A stretch of DNA of 64,000 bases from Clostridia bacterium (lineage in GTDB: Bacteria; Bacillota; Clostridia; UBA1381; UBA9506): NCBI GenBank assembly GCA_017416855.1, contig JAFQAZ010000021.1, forward strand, positions 1-64,000. The letters are read 5' to 3'. Each line of letters starts with the position of its first letter. Positions within the stretch are counted from its first letter, which is position 1. Positions 27,886 to 37,041 of the stretch are shown piece after piece. The position numbers were made by a program, and so were the translations under genes. The notes beneath the pieces are model-generated. The model saw only the letters and a program-made list of their open reading frames with translations. It was not told the origin of the DNA and ran no database searches.

Positions 27886-30219
27886 TCATTTTAAAAGGGC
27901 GATGCCCAGAACCTCGTCCATATTGCGAACGGGAATAATTTGCAGATGTTCTTTTACAACACCCTCCAGTTCATCCATATCCTTTTCATTTTCTGCCGGA
28001 ATCACAACGGTTTCAATACCGGCACGATAAGCCGCCAGGGTTTTTTCCTTCAATCCGCCAATGGGAAGCACTCTGCCTCGCAGGGTAATTTCTCCGGTCA
28101 TAGCTACCTTACGGCTGGCAGGACGTCCGGATAATGCAGAAGTCAGCGCCGTTGCAATGGTAATACCAGCAGAAGGACCGTCCTTCGGGGTGGCACCCTC
28201 AGGTACATGGATATGAATATCCTTTGTTTCATAAAAATCGCCTTCAATGCCCAACTGCTCTGCATTGGCACGGACATAGCTGACGGCAGCCTTAGCCGAT
28301 TCCTTCATTACATCGCCAAGCTGTCCGGTGAGCTCTGTTTTACCGCTGCCGGGCATAACATTCACCTCAACGGATAAGGTGTCACCACCCACCTGCGTCC
28401 AGGCGAGACCGGTTACAACACCAACTTCATCTTTTTTGCCAACAGTTTCAAAAGAATACTTCCGTTTGCCTAAATAATCTGCTATATTCTTGTCTGTTAC
28501 ACGAACAATCTGCTCTGCATCTTTTGCAATGGCAAGGTCTGCTTTGCGGCAAAGCTTGGCAATGGTGCGTTCTAAACCACGAACGCCGGATTCACGGGTG
28601 TAGTACTCAATCATTTCACGGATAGCACCGGCAGAAACCTTTAGGTTCTCAGCAGATAATCCGTGCTTTTCTCTTTGTTTCGGCAACAAATGCCGTTTGG
28701 CTATCTGGAACTTTTCTTCCGAGGTATAACCGGACAGTTCAATAATTTCCATACGGTCAAGTAGCGGTCTCGGCACCGTTTCCAAGGTGTTGGCCGTGGC
28801 AATGAACAGGACATCAGACAGGTCAAAATCAATTTCTAAATAATGATCTCTGAATTTGCTGTTCTGCTCACTGTCCAACACTTCTAACAATGCTGCTGCC
28901 GGATCACCCCGGTAGTCACTGGCCATTTTGTCAATTTCATCAAAGAGCATTAGGGGATTTTTGCTTTCTGCCTGCTTCATCGCCTGCATAATACGACCGG
29001 GCATAGCACCGATATAGGTTTTGCGATGGCCACGGATATCCGCCTCATCACGGATGCCGCCCAGCGAAATGCGGACATAATTGCGGCCTAAGCTTTCAGC
29101 CACACTACGGGCAATGGAGGTTTTACCAACCCCCGGCGGTCCCACCAGACACAAAATTGGGCCTGCCATGGTGCCAGTAACTTTCTTCACCGCTAAATAT
29201 TCTAAAATTCTTTCTTTTACCTTCTGCAAACCAAAATGGTCACGGTCTAAAATTTTGGCCGCACGGTCTAAATCAATATTCTCTGTTGTTTCTTTATTCC
29301 AGGGCAGGTCGCAAATCCAGCTGACATAGTTGCGGATTACGTTAGCCTCCGGATTGCCGAACTGCATTTTAGACAGTCGGTCAAGCTCGGTTTCGCATTT
29401 ATTGTAAACCTCTTCCGGTACATTGAGTTCAGCAAGCTTTTGTTTAAATTCACGGATTTCAAGGCCTACACCGTCTTTATCACCCAACTCTTCCTGAATA
29501 GCCTTCATCTGCTCTCGCAGCATATATTCCTTTTGGTTCGCATCTATCTGCCGTTTCACACGGCGGCTGATTTCCTGATCAATGGTGATAATTTCTGTCT
29601 CCTGCATTAAAATGGCAATGAGTCTTTCCATACGTTCTGCCACGCTGACAGCAGATAAAAGAGCCTGTTTATCAGTCGTTTTCAGTTGCATGTTAGAAGC
29701 AATAGTATCGGTAAGCTCCGCCGGATTTTCCATATCTTCTAAAGCCGCTATGGCCTCTGGTGTCATTTTGCGGCTGGCAGAACCAAAGTTCTGAAATTCT
29801 GCAATTAAACGACGGCGCAAAGCCTCAAACTGCACCGCCGGCACATCATCATCCTCAGGACAGGTCAGCTCTTCTACCAGCACCGAATGGAAAGGAGTAT
29901 CACTGATAAAATCTGTAATCTGCGCACGACCAACGCCTTCCACCAATACGCGCACCATCTCATTAGGCATTTTAACAACCTGCTTCACACGACAAATGGT
30001 GCCCACTCTTTCGATGGCATCTTTTGTGGGATCTTCTTCTAAAATATCTTTTTGCATCGCCAAAAAGACCATCTGATCATCTCTCATGGCCTGTTCCAGC
30101 GCTTTAATTGACTTGTCTCTCACCATATCAAAATGGGTCAGAGTCTTGGGGAAAATCACCAAGCCGCGGGTTACAATCATTGGCAGACTGATGATTTTCT
30201 TAATGGTTAACTGATCCAT
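27886..30219 (-). CDS. lon: ATP-dependent protease La (Lon)
   Basis: About 777 residues: N-terminal substrate-binding domain (about 1-200), coiled coil, AAA+ module with GPPGVGKTS and LFDEIDKM, and C-terminal Ser-Lys protease domain with [10 protein letters not shown] (Ser) and [14 protein letters not shown] (Lys). It degrades damaged and regulatory proteins. ATG 30219 follows GGAGG; the longer frame to 30237 is not needed. Own promoter at 30268-30296. Confidence 0.97.
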   Translation of the reverse strand: MDQLTIKKIISLPMIVTRGLVIFPKTLTHFDMVRDKSIKALEQAMRDDQMVFLAMQKDILEEDPTKDAIERVGTICRVKQVVKMPNEMVRVLVEGVGRAQITDFISDTPFHSVLVEELTCPEDDDVPAVQFEALRRRLIAEFQNFGSASRKMTPEAIAALEDMENPAELTDTIASNMQLKTTDKQALLSAVSVAERMERLIAILMQETEIITIDQEISRRVKRQIDANQKEYMLREQMKAIQEELGDKDGVGLEIREFKQKLAELNVPEEVYNKCETELDRLSKMQFGNPEANVIRNYVSWICDLPWNKETTENIDLDRAAKILDRDHFGLQKVKERILEYLAVKKVTGTMAGPILCLVGPPGVGKTSIARSVAESLGRNYVRISLGGIRDEADIRGHRKTYIGAMPGRIMQAMKQAESKNPLMLFDEIDKMASDYRGDPAAALLEVLDSEQNSKFRDHYLEIDFDLSDVLFIATANTLETVPRPLLDRMEIIELSGYTSEEKFQIAKRHLLPKQREKHGLSAENLKVSAGAIREMIEYYTRESGVRGLERTIAKLCRKADLAIAKDAEQIVRVTDKNIADYLGKRKYSFETVGKKDEVGVVTGLAWTQVGGDTLSVEVNVMPGSGKTELTGQLGDVMKESAKAAVSYVRANAEQLGIEGDFYETKDIHIHVPEGATPKDGPSAGITIATALTSALSGRPASRKVAMTGEITLRGRVLPIGGLKEKTLAAYRAGIETVVIPAENEKDMDELEGVVKEHLQIIPVRNMDEVLGIALLK

Positions 30220-30267
30220 ATATACCTCCGGGTTCACTGGGTAACACTATAAAAACAATATTTTATT

Positions 30268-30296
30268 ATTATATCAAAAATTCAGAAAAAATACAA
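30268..30296 (-). promoter_or_regulatory. SigA promoter of lon
   Basis: Minus strand: -35 TTGTAT (30291-30296), 17-base spacer, -10 TATAAT with TG extension (30268-30273). No CIRCE-type heat-shock repeat is visible around it. Confidence 0.75.
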
Positions 30297-30309
30297 TTAT
30301 TTTTCCGGA

Positions 30310-31572
30310 CTACGCTTGCTGTAATGCCTGTTCAATATCCTCTAAAATGTCTTCCACATTTTCAAGGCCTACTGAGAAACGAACCATACCACCGTTGATA
30401 CCGGCAGCCGCCAACTGTTCCTCTGTTAACTGACGGTGGGTTTCACTGGCAGGATGCAGTACACAGGTACGGATATCAGCCACGTGCACTTCGTTGGAGG
30501 CCAGTTTCAAAGAATCCATAAACCGCATAGCATTTTCCTTGCCACCCTTGATAACAAAGGAAATAACGCCGCTGCAGCCCTTTAGGTATTTCTGTGCTAA
30601 AGCATAGTTTTCATCTGTCTCCAGACCGGGATAAGTAATGCTTTCAATTTTTTCATGATTCTGCAGATATTTTGCAACAATCATAGCATTTTCATGATAC
30701 TGTTTCATACGAACATGGAGAGTTTCCAAGCCTAAGTTCAAAAGGAATGCAGAATGTGCTGCAGGATATACACCAAAGTCACGCATGAGCTGCATTCTGG
30801 CTTTGATAATGTAAGCTGCTTTACCATAGGTTTCGGTATAAGAAATGCCGTGATAGGATTCATCAGGCTCTGTCAGTTCGGGGAAGTTGCCGTTTGTCCA
30901 GTCAAAGTTACCACTATCTACAATCACACCGCCAACCTGCACAGCGTGACCATCCATATATTTGGTAGTAGAATGAATAACAATATCAGCGCCAAATTCA
31001 ATCGGCTTACAGAAAATAGGTGTTGCAAAGGTGTTATCCACAATGAGAGGTACACCGTGCTCATGGGCCAGTCTTGCAAAACGCTCAATATCTAAAACAG
31101 ACAAGGCTGGGTTTGCAATGGTTTCACCAAACACAGCTTTTGTGTTAGGCTTAAAGGCCTTGGAAATTTCTTCATCACTGGCATTTTTATCTACAAAAAT
31201 ACACTCAATACCCAACTTTTTAAAGGTGAAAGCAAACAGATTCACCGTTCCGCCATAAATTTCGCCCAGGCTGATGATGCTGTCTCCTGCCTGTGCAATG
31301 TTTAAAACAGAAAGCAGGCTGGCCGCCTGACCGGAGGTGGTGCACATTGCACCAACACCACCTTCAAGTTCCGCAATTTTTTGCTCTACTGCCATTACCG
31401 TAGGATTGGCAAAGCGGGAATAAATTAAAGATTTGGTGGGTTCATCAAAAACCGATGCCACTTCTTCAGTAGAATCATATACATAAGTTGTGCTCTGCAC
31501 AATGGGAACCACACGAGGCTCGGTATTTTTCGGGGTGTACCCTGCATGTAAGCATTTAGTTTCGTCTCTCAT
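30310..31572 (-). CDS. metY: O-acetylhomoserine sulfhydrylase / aminocarboxypropyltransferase
   Basis: 420 residues, PLP enzyme of the Cys/Met metabolism family: TKCLHAGYTP at the N-terminus, SRFANPTVMAVEQKIAELEGG, and the Lys-bearing STTKYMDGH (about residue 207). Length and the HAGYTP start favour MetY (homocysteine from O-acetylhomoserine and sulfide) over the shorter cystathionine synthases. Start ATG 31572 behind AAAGGAGA, 30 bases after the YhaN-like gene. No S-box is visible, as the spacer is too short. Confidence 0.93.
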   Translation of the reverse strand: MRDETKCLHAGYTPKNTEPRVVPIVQSTTYVYDSTEEVASVFDEPTKSLIYSRFANPTVMAVEQKIAELEGGVGAMCTTSGQAASLLSVLNIAQAGDSIISLGEIYGGTVNLFAFTFKKLGIECIFVDKNASDEEISKAFKPNTKAVFGETIANPALSVLDIERFARLAHEHGVPLIVDNTFATPIFCKPIEFGADIVIHSTTKYMDGHAVQVGGVIVDSGNFDWTNGNFPELTEPDESYHGISYTETYGKAAYIIKARMQLMRDFGVYPAAHSAFLLNLGLETLHVRMKQYHENAMIVAKYLQNHEKIESITYPGLETDENYALAQKYLKGCSGVISFVIKGGKENAMRFMDSLKLASNEVHVADIRTCVLHPASETHRQLTEEQLAAAGINGGMVRFSVGLENVEDILEDIEQALQQA

Positions 31573-31602
31573 TTGTAATGTCTCCTTTTACAATAATTTA
31601 TA

Positions 31603-33747
31603 TTAGTTATTTGATATTGTTTGTACCTTAATATTTAAATCCTGTGCCGGCTCGTGGCAGGAAAAATATAAAATCTGCTCCGCCGGATTTTCTTTTAACA
31701 GGTTAAATGCCGCTTGTTGCCGCTCTTTATCAAGCTGCAGAAACGTATCATCCATTACCAATAATGGCACCGACTCATACAAGGTCTGCAAAACAGCCAA
31801 TCGCAAAGCAAAATATAGCAAATCGCAGGTGCCGGCGCTCATATAGTCAGACTCTTTGATGTCTGTTCCCGTTGGTGTTTTCAGCATCATAGTGTATTCC
31901 TCTGTAACCTTTACCTCACGATACCTTCCATTGGTGAGTCGTTCAATCAAAGCCGCCGATTTTTCATTCAGCACCGGAGCAAAATTACTTTTTAACTCTT
32001 CAGCGCATTGCAACATCGTTTCTTTTGCCAGGCAAACAGCCTCATACCGTGCAGTCAGCTCTGCCTTTTGTTCCTGCATAGCCGCCAGCTCGCTTTCAAT
32101 CACGCTGACGCCTCTGGTTCCGGAAAAGCCTTCCGTAGCACGGGCATTCAACTGAGCCAGCTTCCGTTCTCTTGCCAGTTGTTCATTCTGAAGCTGTTGT
32201 AATTTCTCTTCCAGTACTTCTGCCGCTGGACCTTCATATTGTACCGGATTTTCTTCCGTCATCTCCGGCATTGCCTGCAAGGAAGCCTCCAGTTGTGCAA
32301 TACTTTCTGTCAGACGTTGTTTTTCCTTTTCCAACGATTCTTCTTTATGTTCAAGCAAACGCACCATTTCAATTTTTTCAGCCAGACCGGTTAAACTGTC
32401 TGCTCCCGCCTGACGAAAAACAAATTCCAGTTCGCTGCGATACTGTTTCAATTGCTGACTGATATTTTCCGTTTGCAACTCTGCTTCTTCTGCCTTCTTT
32501 GCTGCTATTTTAGCGCCAAGAACCGCCATATCTTCCTTTGCCTTCTTTGTTTCCTTGCTATCGGCAAAGGAGATGATTCCTACTATAAGTCCACTAACCG
32601 AGACAGCATAAACACCGGAAAGCAGGAAAAACCCCAATAGGGCACCCGCAAGCAAAAGCACAATTGCAATGACCAAAAGAGGTATATTCACTTTCTTCCG
32701 GGTTCTGGCTTCTGCTTCTGCCAGATTCTCTTCCAATTTGTTTATCTCTGCAGAAAGTTCTGTAAGCTTTGCCTCTTTTTCAGAAAGGATCTTGCAGGCA
32801 GATTCTTTTTCAGCCAATTGCAAAACCACGTCGGTTTCTAACGCCGCCACCGCCGCATACGTCACCAGACTTCCTTTCACTTCGGCCAGTTCTTGCTCGG
32901 CCTTTGCATAGGCACTGCGTTCTTTTGTCAGTTGTTCCGCTACATCCTGCCGCCGTTTTCTTTGTTCCTTCCGGGCCACAAACTGCTGATAGGCTATGGC
33001 CTGCTTCCGTTTTGTTTCCGTTTCTGAAAGCATTCTTGCGGCTTCGTCCCGTTCTTTCGTGACCTGTTTAATTTCTTCCAGCAGTTCACGGAAAGAAAGA
33101 TTTTTCTGCTGTGCCGCCATTCTTTCAGCCGTCAGTTTTTCAATTTCCTGCTCTATCTGCGTGATTGCACCGCTGCGACCAGACTTACTCACAAGTTCAT
33201 ATTCAGCTTCCGTCAATGCTTTAATGGCTTTCTGAACAGAAGCCTCCTCATCACCGGTATTTTCCAGATTAGAAAGCCGTTCTATGAGTTCATCTTCATT
33301 CCCTTTGGCAAAAACAGTTCCCAATTGGCTGATGAAAAGACTTTTTTTAAAGGCGTCCGCTCCCATACCAAAAAAGTGCTGACCCAGAGTCTTAACATCA
33401 ATGGGAATTTCTGTCCAGTCGGCACCGGAATGAAGCGTACAGCTATCACCTTTGGCAGTTTTGCCGAAACGGCGCTTTAATACATATTCTTTTCCTTCGT
33501 CCTGAAAATAAACGGTTCCGGCCATGTAGCTTTCGCCCCATGGCATATACAAAAGGCGTTTATCACCCCGTATGCCATCTTTACTCTTTTTGGCTGGCAT
33601 CCCATAAAACATAACAGATAAAAAAGAGCAGATGGTACTTTTCCCTGCTTCGTTATGACCGTAAAGATACTGAAAACCCGGTTTTAACTCAAGCGTATAA
33701 TTCTTTAAACCGGCAAACTGCTCAATTTCGATTTTCTGAAGGATCAC
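31603..33747 (-). CDS. YhaN-like (SbcC/Rad50-related) ATPase with internal membrane segment
   Basis: 714 residues. N-terminal ABC-type ATPase half with GHNEAGKST (about residue 30), long coiled coils (about 180-340 and 410-560), a hydrophobic hairpin between them (about residues 350-395, LLVIAIVLLLAGALLGFFLL and SVSGLIVGIISF), then the C-terminal half with SAGTCDLLYFALRLA signature and LLVMDDTFLQLD Walker B. The coiled-coil apex carries a membrane hairpin where Rad50 has its zinc hook. GTG start overlaps the YhaO-like gene by four bases. Probably a DNA-processing ATPase working with the phosphoesterase; function not well known. Confidence 0.85.
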   Translation of the reverse strand: MILQKIEIEQFAGLKNYTLELKPGFQYLYGHNEAGKSTICSFLSVMFYGMPAKKSKDGIRGDKRLLYMPWGESYMAGTVYFQDEGKEYVLKRRFGKTAKGDSCTLHSGADWTEIPIDVKTLGQHFFGMGADAFKKSLFISQLGTVFAKGNEDELIERLSNLENTGDEEASVQKAIKALTEAEYELVSKSGRSGAITQIEQEIEKLTAERMAAQQKNLSFRELLEEIKQVTKERDEAARMLSETETKRKQAIAYQQFVARKEQRKRRQDVAEQLTKERSAYAKAEQELAEVKGSLVTYAAVAALETDVVLQLAEKESACKILSEKEAKLTELSAEINKLEENLAEAEARTRKKVNIPLLVIAIVLLLAGALLGFFLLSGVYAVSVSGLIVGIISFADSKETKKAKEDMAVLGAKIAAKKAEEAELQTENISQQLKQYRSELEFVFRQAGADSLTGLAEKIEMVRLLEHKEESLEKEKQRLTESIAQLEASLQAMPEMTEENPVQYEGPAAEVLEEKLQQLQNEQLARERKLAQLNARATEGFSGTRGVSVIESELAAMQEQKAELTARYEAVCLAKETMLQCAEELKSNFAPVLNEKSAALIERLTNGRYREVKVTEEYTMMLKTPTGTDIKESDYMSAGTCDLLYFALRLAVLQTLYESVPLLVMDDTFLQLDKERQQAAFNLLKENPAEQILYFSCHEPAQDLNIKVQTISNN

Positions 33748-34808
33748 AGCACTTTCACCTTCTCTCCTTCAATAGCCTTAAGACCATATTCCAAGGCTTT
33801 TTCAAAAAGTTCGCGGTTATCACCTTCAAGTCCGGATAACATTTTCTGCGCGAACATTCCCTTAAGACCCGATTCAGAGATTAGCGCCTGCACATCTAAA
33901 GGCCGTTTGGTTTCGTCATAAACCTTCAGGAAAAAGCACTCGGGAAAACCGCCTGCCAGAACATTCACATCCGGCACCAGGTCGGTTTCACCTGTAAGAA
34001 TAATTTTATATAAATCTGTTTCATTTAAACCGGAGGCACGAATGGCGCCAATCATTTCCTCCTGAGTGGTTAATCCTGCTACGGAAACTTTCTGTTCCAC
34101 ATAGCGTCGCTGACAAATCGGTTCAAAGTGAAGGGAAACACCTTCTGATGTCACTTCACCCACAATCACACCTTTTTCACCCAATTCATCAAAGCCACGA
34201 CCTTCGGGGCAACCGGGATAGGCGCAAACTGTTTTGCCCAGCATTTCTTCTGCATAGCTGTGAACATGGCCCAGGGCTACATAGGAAAGGCCGGAAGCCG
34301 CTATCATATCTCTGTCAACAGGATTATAGGCACCACCGCCCAAGTCACCGTGCATCAGCAATACCGCAGGACGCTCCCCTTCTTTTCTGAAATTTTTCAA
34401 AAGAGCCTCTTCCTGCATCATCTGTCGGAACGAAATACCGTATACGTCACAATCTGCAACCGTAACACATTCCAGTTCCGTTCCAAAAACATGAACATTA
34501 TCAGAAAAATCCGCAATTTTGTAATAAGAATTTTCATTCAGCGAATCGTGGTTACCGGCAACAATGAACACCTGTGTGTGCTCAAGAGAGGCAAAACCAG
34601 CACGCAACACACGAATGGTTTCTGCCTCCACTGAATTCTGATCAAATAAATCACCGGCAATCAACAGCGTATCCGCTGTTTTGGCAAGATCTATGATAGA
34701 AAGAAAGGTCCGTCTGAGTTCCGCCTGACGAACTGCTGCTTTTTTTCCGTCTGTCAGGCCGGAAAATGCCGTATCCAGATGCAAATCTGCACAATGCACA
34801 AACTTCAA
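33744..34808 (-). CDS. YhaO/SbcD-like metallophosphoesterase (DNA repair exonuclease family)
   Basis: 354 residues. The calcineurin-like motifs are clear: HCADLHLDTAF (metal), IAGDLFDQNSVEAE, AGNHDSL, LLMHGDLGG and GHVHSY. The C-terminal third resembles the capping region of SbcD/Mre11. It should form a nuclease complex with the coiled-coil ATPase encoded next. Start ATG 34808. Own promoter at 34859-34887. Confidence 0.9.
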   Translation of the reverse strand: MKFVHCADLHLDTAFSGLTDGKKAAVRQAELRRTFLSIIDLAKTADTLLIAGDLFDQNSVEAETIRVLRAGFASLEHTQVFIVAGNHDSLNENSYYKIADFSDNVHVFGTELECVTVADCDVYGISFRQMMQEEALLKNFRKEGERPAVLLMHGDLGGGAYNPVDRDMIAASGLSYVALGHVHSYAEEMLGKTVCAYPGCPEGRGFDELGEKGVIVGEVTSEGVSLHFEPICQRRYVEQKVSVAGLTTQEEMIGAIRASGLNETDLYKIILTGETDLVPDVNVLAGGFPECFFLKVYDETKRPLDVQALISESGLKGMFAQKMLSGLEGDNRELFEKALEYGLKAIEGEKVKVL

Positions 34809-34858
34809 AGCTATCCTTCCTTTCTATAAATAACTATAATTATTACAATTATATCATA

Positions 34859-34887
34859 ATTATATCACATCTTTTTATAAATCTCAA
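34859..34887 (-). promoter_or_regulatory. SigA promoter of the yhaO-yhaN-like pair
   Basis: Minus strand: -35 TTGAGA (34882-34887), 17-base spacer, TG-extended -10 TATAAT (34859-34864). It leaves a leader of about 45 bases. Confidence 0.7.
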
Positions 34888-34966
34888 GTTTTTCTGTACG
34901 ATACTTAACAAAATATTAAATTTTTTCCATTTTTTTAAATTTACTATGGTAATTTTTAAATAAATA

Positions 34967-34975
34967 TGTTATACT
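34967..34975 (+). promoter_or_regulatory. Extended -10 promoter of the asp23-yloV-recG run
   Basis: TGTTATACT (TGn at 34967-34969, TATACT at 34970-34975) without a good -35 box, about 44 bases upstream of the Asp23-like gene. Confidence 0.55.
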
Positions 34976-35018
34976 ATAGTGTAGAATATGGAAAATGTAT
35001 GCATAAGGAGGTTATTAT

Positions 35019-35372
35019 ATGGCCATTAAAACAGAAAACGAACGCGGTGCTATCATTATGAGCAACACTGTTATTGCACACATCGCCGGTATGGTTGCCA
35101 CAGGTTGCTATGGCGTTGTTGGTATGGCTTATAAAAATGCAGGCGACAGCTTTGCCAGTTTGCTGAAATGGGATACAATTACAAAAGGCATCAAGGTTAC
35201 AACAGAAGATGATAAAATCAGCATTGATTTGCATATCATTGTTGAGTATGGCATAAACATTAAGGTCATTTCTGACAGTATTATCAGCAATGTCCGTTAC
35301 ACTGTTGAAAGTATGACCGGTTTTCGTGTTGGCCGCATAACTGTAAACGTGGAAGGAATCCGCGTGGATTAA
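35019..35372 (+). CDS. Asp23/Gls24-family envelope stress protein (YloU-like)
   Basis: 117 residues: MSNTVIAHIAGMVATGCYGVVGMA at the N-terminus and a C-terminal alpha/beta part (DLHIIVEYGINIKVISDSI) as in Asp23/YloU proteins. These are small cytosolic or membrane-associated proteins of uncertain function, nearly always upstream of yloV. Start ATG 35019 after AAGGAGG. Separated from yloV by 16 bases. Confidence 0.92.
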   Translation: MAIKTENERGAIIMSNTVIAHIAGMVATGCYGVVGMAYKNAGDSFASLLKWDTITKGIKVTTEDDKISIDLHIIVEYGINIKVISDSIISNVRYTVESMTGFRVGRITVNVEGIRVD

Positions 35373-35388
35373 CTCGGAGGTGTAAAAC

Positions 35389-37017
35389 TTGATTTATACA
35401 ATTGATGCTGCTGGGCTTTGCGAAGCATTTACCTCTGCAGCCAACAAGCTTGTCAATAATAAAAACATTTTGAATGATTTAAATGTCTTCCCCGTACCTG
35501 ATGGTGATACCGGTTCGAATATGTCTATGACCGTTTCTGCTGCTGTCAGCGAAATTATGGGCCGTGAATTCAAAACAGTTGGCGAAGTGATGAACACCAT
35601 CGCCGGTGCATCTCTCCGCGGTGCCCGCGGTAACTCCGGCGTCATTCTCTCTCAGCTGTTCCGCGGTATGTCCAAACGGCTAAAAGAATGTGAACTGGCC
35701 GATGCCAATGACATTGCCGAAGCATTCCGCGAAGGTGTTGCCACTGCTTACCGTGCTGTTATGAAGCCGGTTGAAGGCACGATGCTTTCCGTTTCCCGTG
35801 ATGGTGCTGAAGGCGGTATGGCTTACATTGCTGAAGACAATGAAATTATAGCTTTAGTTAAAGCTGTTGCAAAAGAAGCACAAAAAAGCCTTGACAGAAC
35901 ACCTGAAATTCTACCTCAGCTGAAAGCTGCCGGCGTTGTGGATTCCGGCGGACAGGGTATTGTTTACCTGCTGGAAGGTTTTCTTACTTATCTGGAGACC
36001 GGCGAAATCATTGAACGGGCAGATGGTGAAGTGATGCCTGCTCCTGTTGCTGCCGGTGCCAAAATCAGCGATGCAGACATTAAGTTTGCATACTGTACTG
36101 AATTCATCATTGAAAAGAACAGTCCCAATGCGTCCAGCAATCTGTTTGCCTCCAACATTCAGAAAAAAGGCGATTCTATGGTTGTTGTTGATGATGAATC
36201 CATCATCAAGGTGCACATTCACACCAATAACCCCGGTTATGTGATTGAAGAAGCTTTAAAATTAGGTGCGCTGATTAACATTAAAATTGACAATATGAAA
36301 TATCAGCACAATTCTCTGACCGAAAATGCACCTGCAGCAGCCGAACCCCAGGAACCGCCGAAGCCTTATGGCTTTGCCGCTGTTGCTGCTGGCGAAGGTA
36401 TGGAAACTCTCTTCCGTGATATGGGTGCTGACGAAATCATTTTAGGCGGTCAGACAATGAACCCCAGCACCGATGATATTTTAAGTGCTGTAAATAAAAT
36501 CAATGCTTCAACTGTTTTCATTCTGCCGAATAACAAGAATATTATTATGGCAGCTGAACAGGTTGTGAGCCTGACAGAAAAGAACATTTATGTCATCCCC
36601 ACAACATCCATTCCGGAAGGTTTATCCGCAATGCTGGCCTTCTCACCTGATGCTGCCGGCGAAGATAACGCTGAAGCTATGAAGGAAGCTGCTTCCTTTG
36701 TAAAAACCGGTAATGTTACCTTTGCTGTCCGTGACTTTGATTTAAACGGTGAAACAATGCCCAAGGGAAAAATTATTGGTTTAACCGGCAAAAAGATCAC
36801 TGCCGCCGGCGACGATCCTGCACAGGTTGCCAAAGACCTGCTGGCCGGCATGGTTGATGATGACAGCGCCGTAATTAATGTGTTCTATGGTGAAGATGTT
36901 GATGATGAAACCGCAGAAGGCTTACAGACTTACTTAGAAGAAACCTATAGTGCTTGTGATGTTCTGGTACACAGCGGCAAACAGCCTCTTTACTATTACA
37001 TCGTTTCTGTGGAGTAA
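35389..37017 (+). CDS. yloV: DAK2-domain protein YloV (FakA-like)
   Basis: 542 residues. N-terminal DhaL/DAK2 ATP-binding domain with NVFPVPDGDTGSNMSMT (Mg-binding Asp residues near 35-40) and GARGNSGVILSQLFRG; a central linker; C-terminal DegV-like DAK-associated domain (about 310-542). Homologues (FakA) phosphorylate fatty acids held by FakB; no fakB is near. Start is TTG (35389-35391) behind CGGAGG. Confidence 0.93.
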   Translation: MIYTIDAAGLCEAFTSAANKLVNNKNILNDLNVFPVPDGDTGSNMSMTVSAAVSEIMGREFKTVGEVMNTIAGASLRGARGNSGVILSQLFRGMSKRLKECELADANDIAEAFREGVATAYRAVMKPVEGTMLSVSRDGAEGGMAYIAEDNEIIALVKAVAKEAQKSLDRTPEILPQLKAAGVVDSGGQGIVYLLEGFLTYLETGEIIERADGEVMPAPVAAGAKISDADIKFAYCTEFIIEKNSPNASSNLFASNIQKKGDSMVVVDDESIIKVHIHTNNPGYVIEEALKLGALINIKIDNMKYQHNSLTENAPAAAEPQEPPKPYGFAAVAAGEGMETLFRDMGADEIILGGQTMNPSTDDILSAVNKINASTVFILPNNKNIIMAAEQVVSLTEKNIYVIPTTSIPEGLSAMLAFSPDAAGEDNAEAMKEAASFVKTGNVTFAVRDFDLNGETMPKGKIIGLTGKKITAAGDDPAQVAKDLLAGMVDDDSAVINVFYGEDVDDETAEGLQTYLEETYSACDVLVHSGKQPLYYYIVSVE

Positions 37018-37041
37018 ACACCCACAAAGGGGACTACTGTT

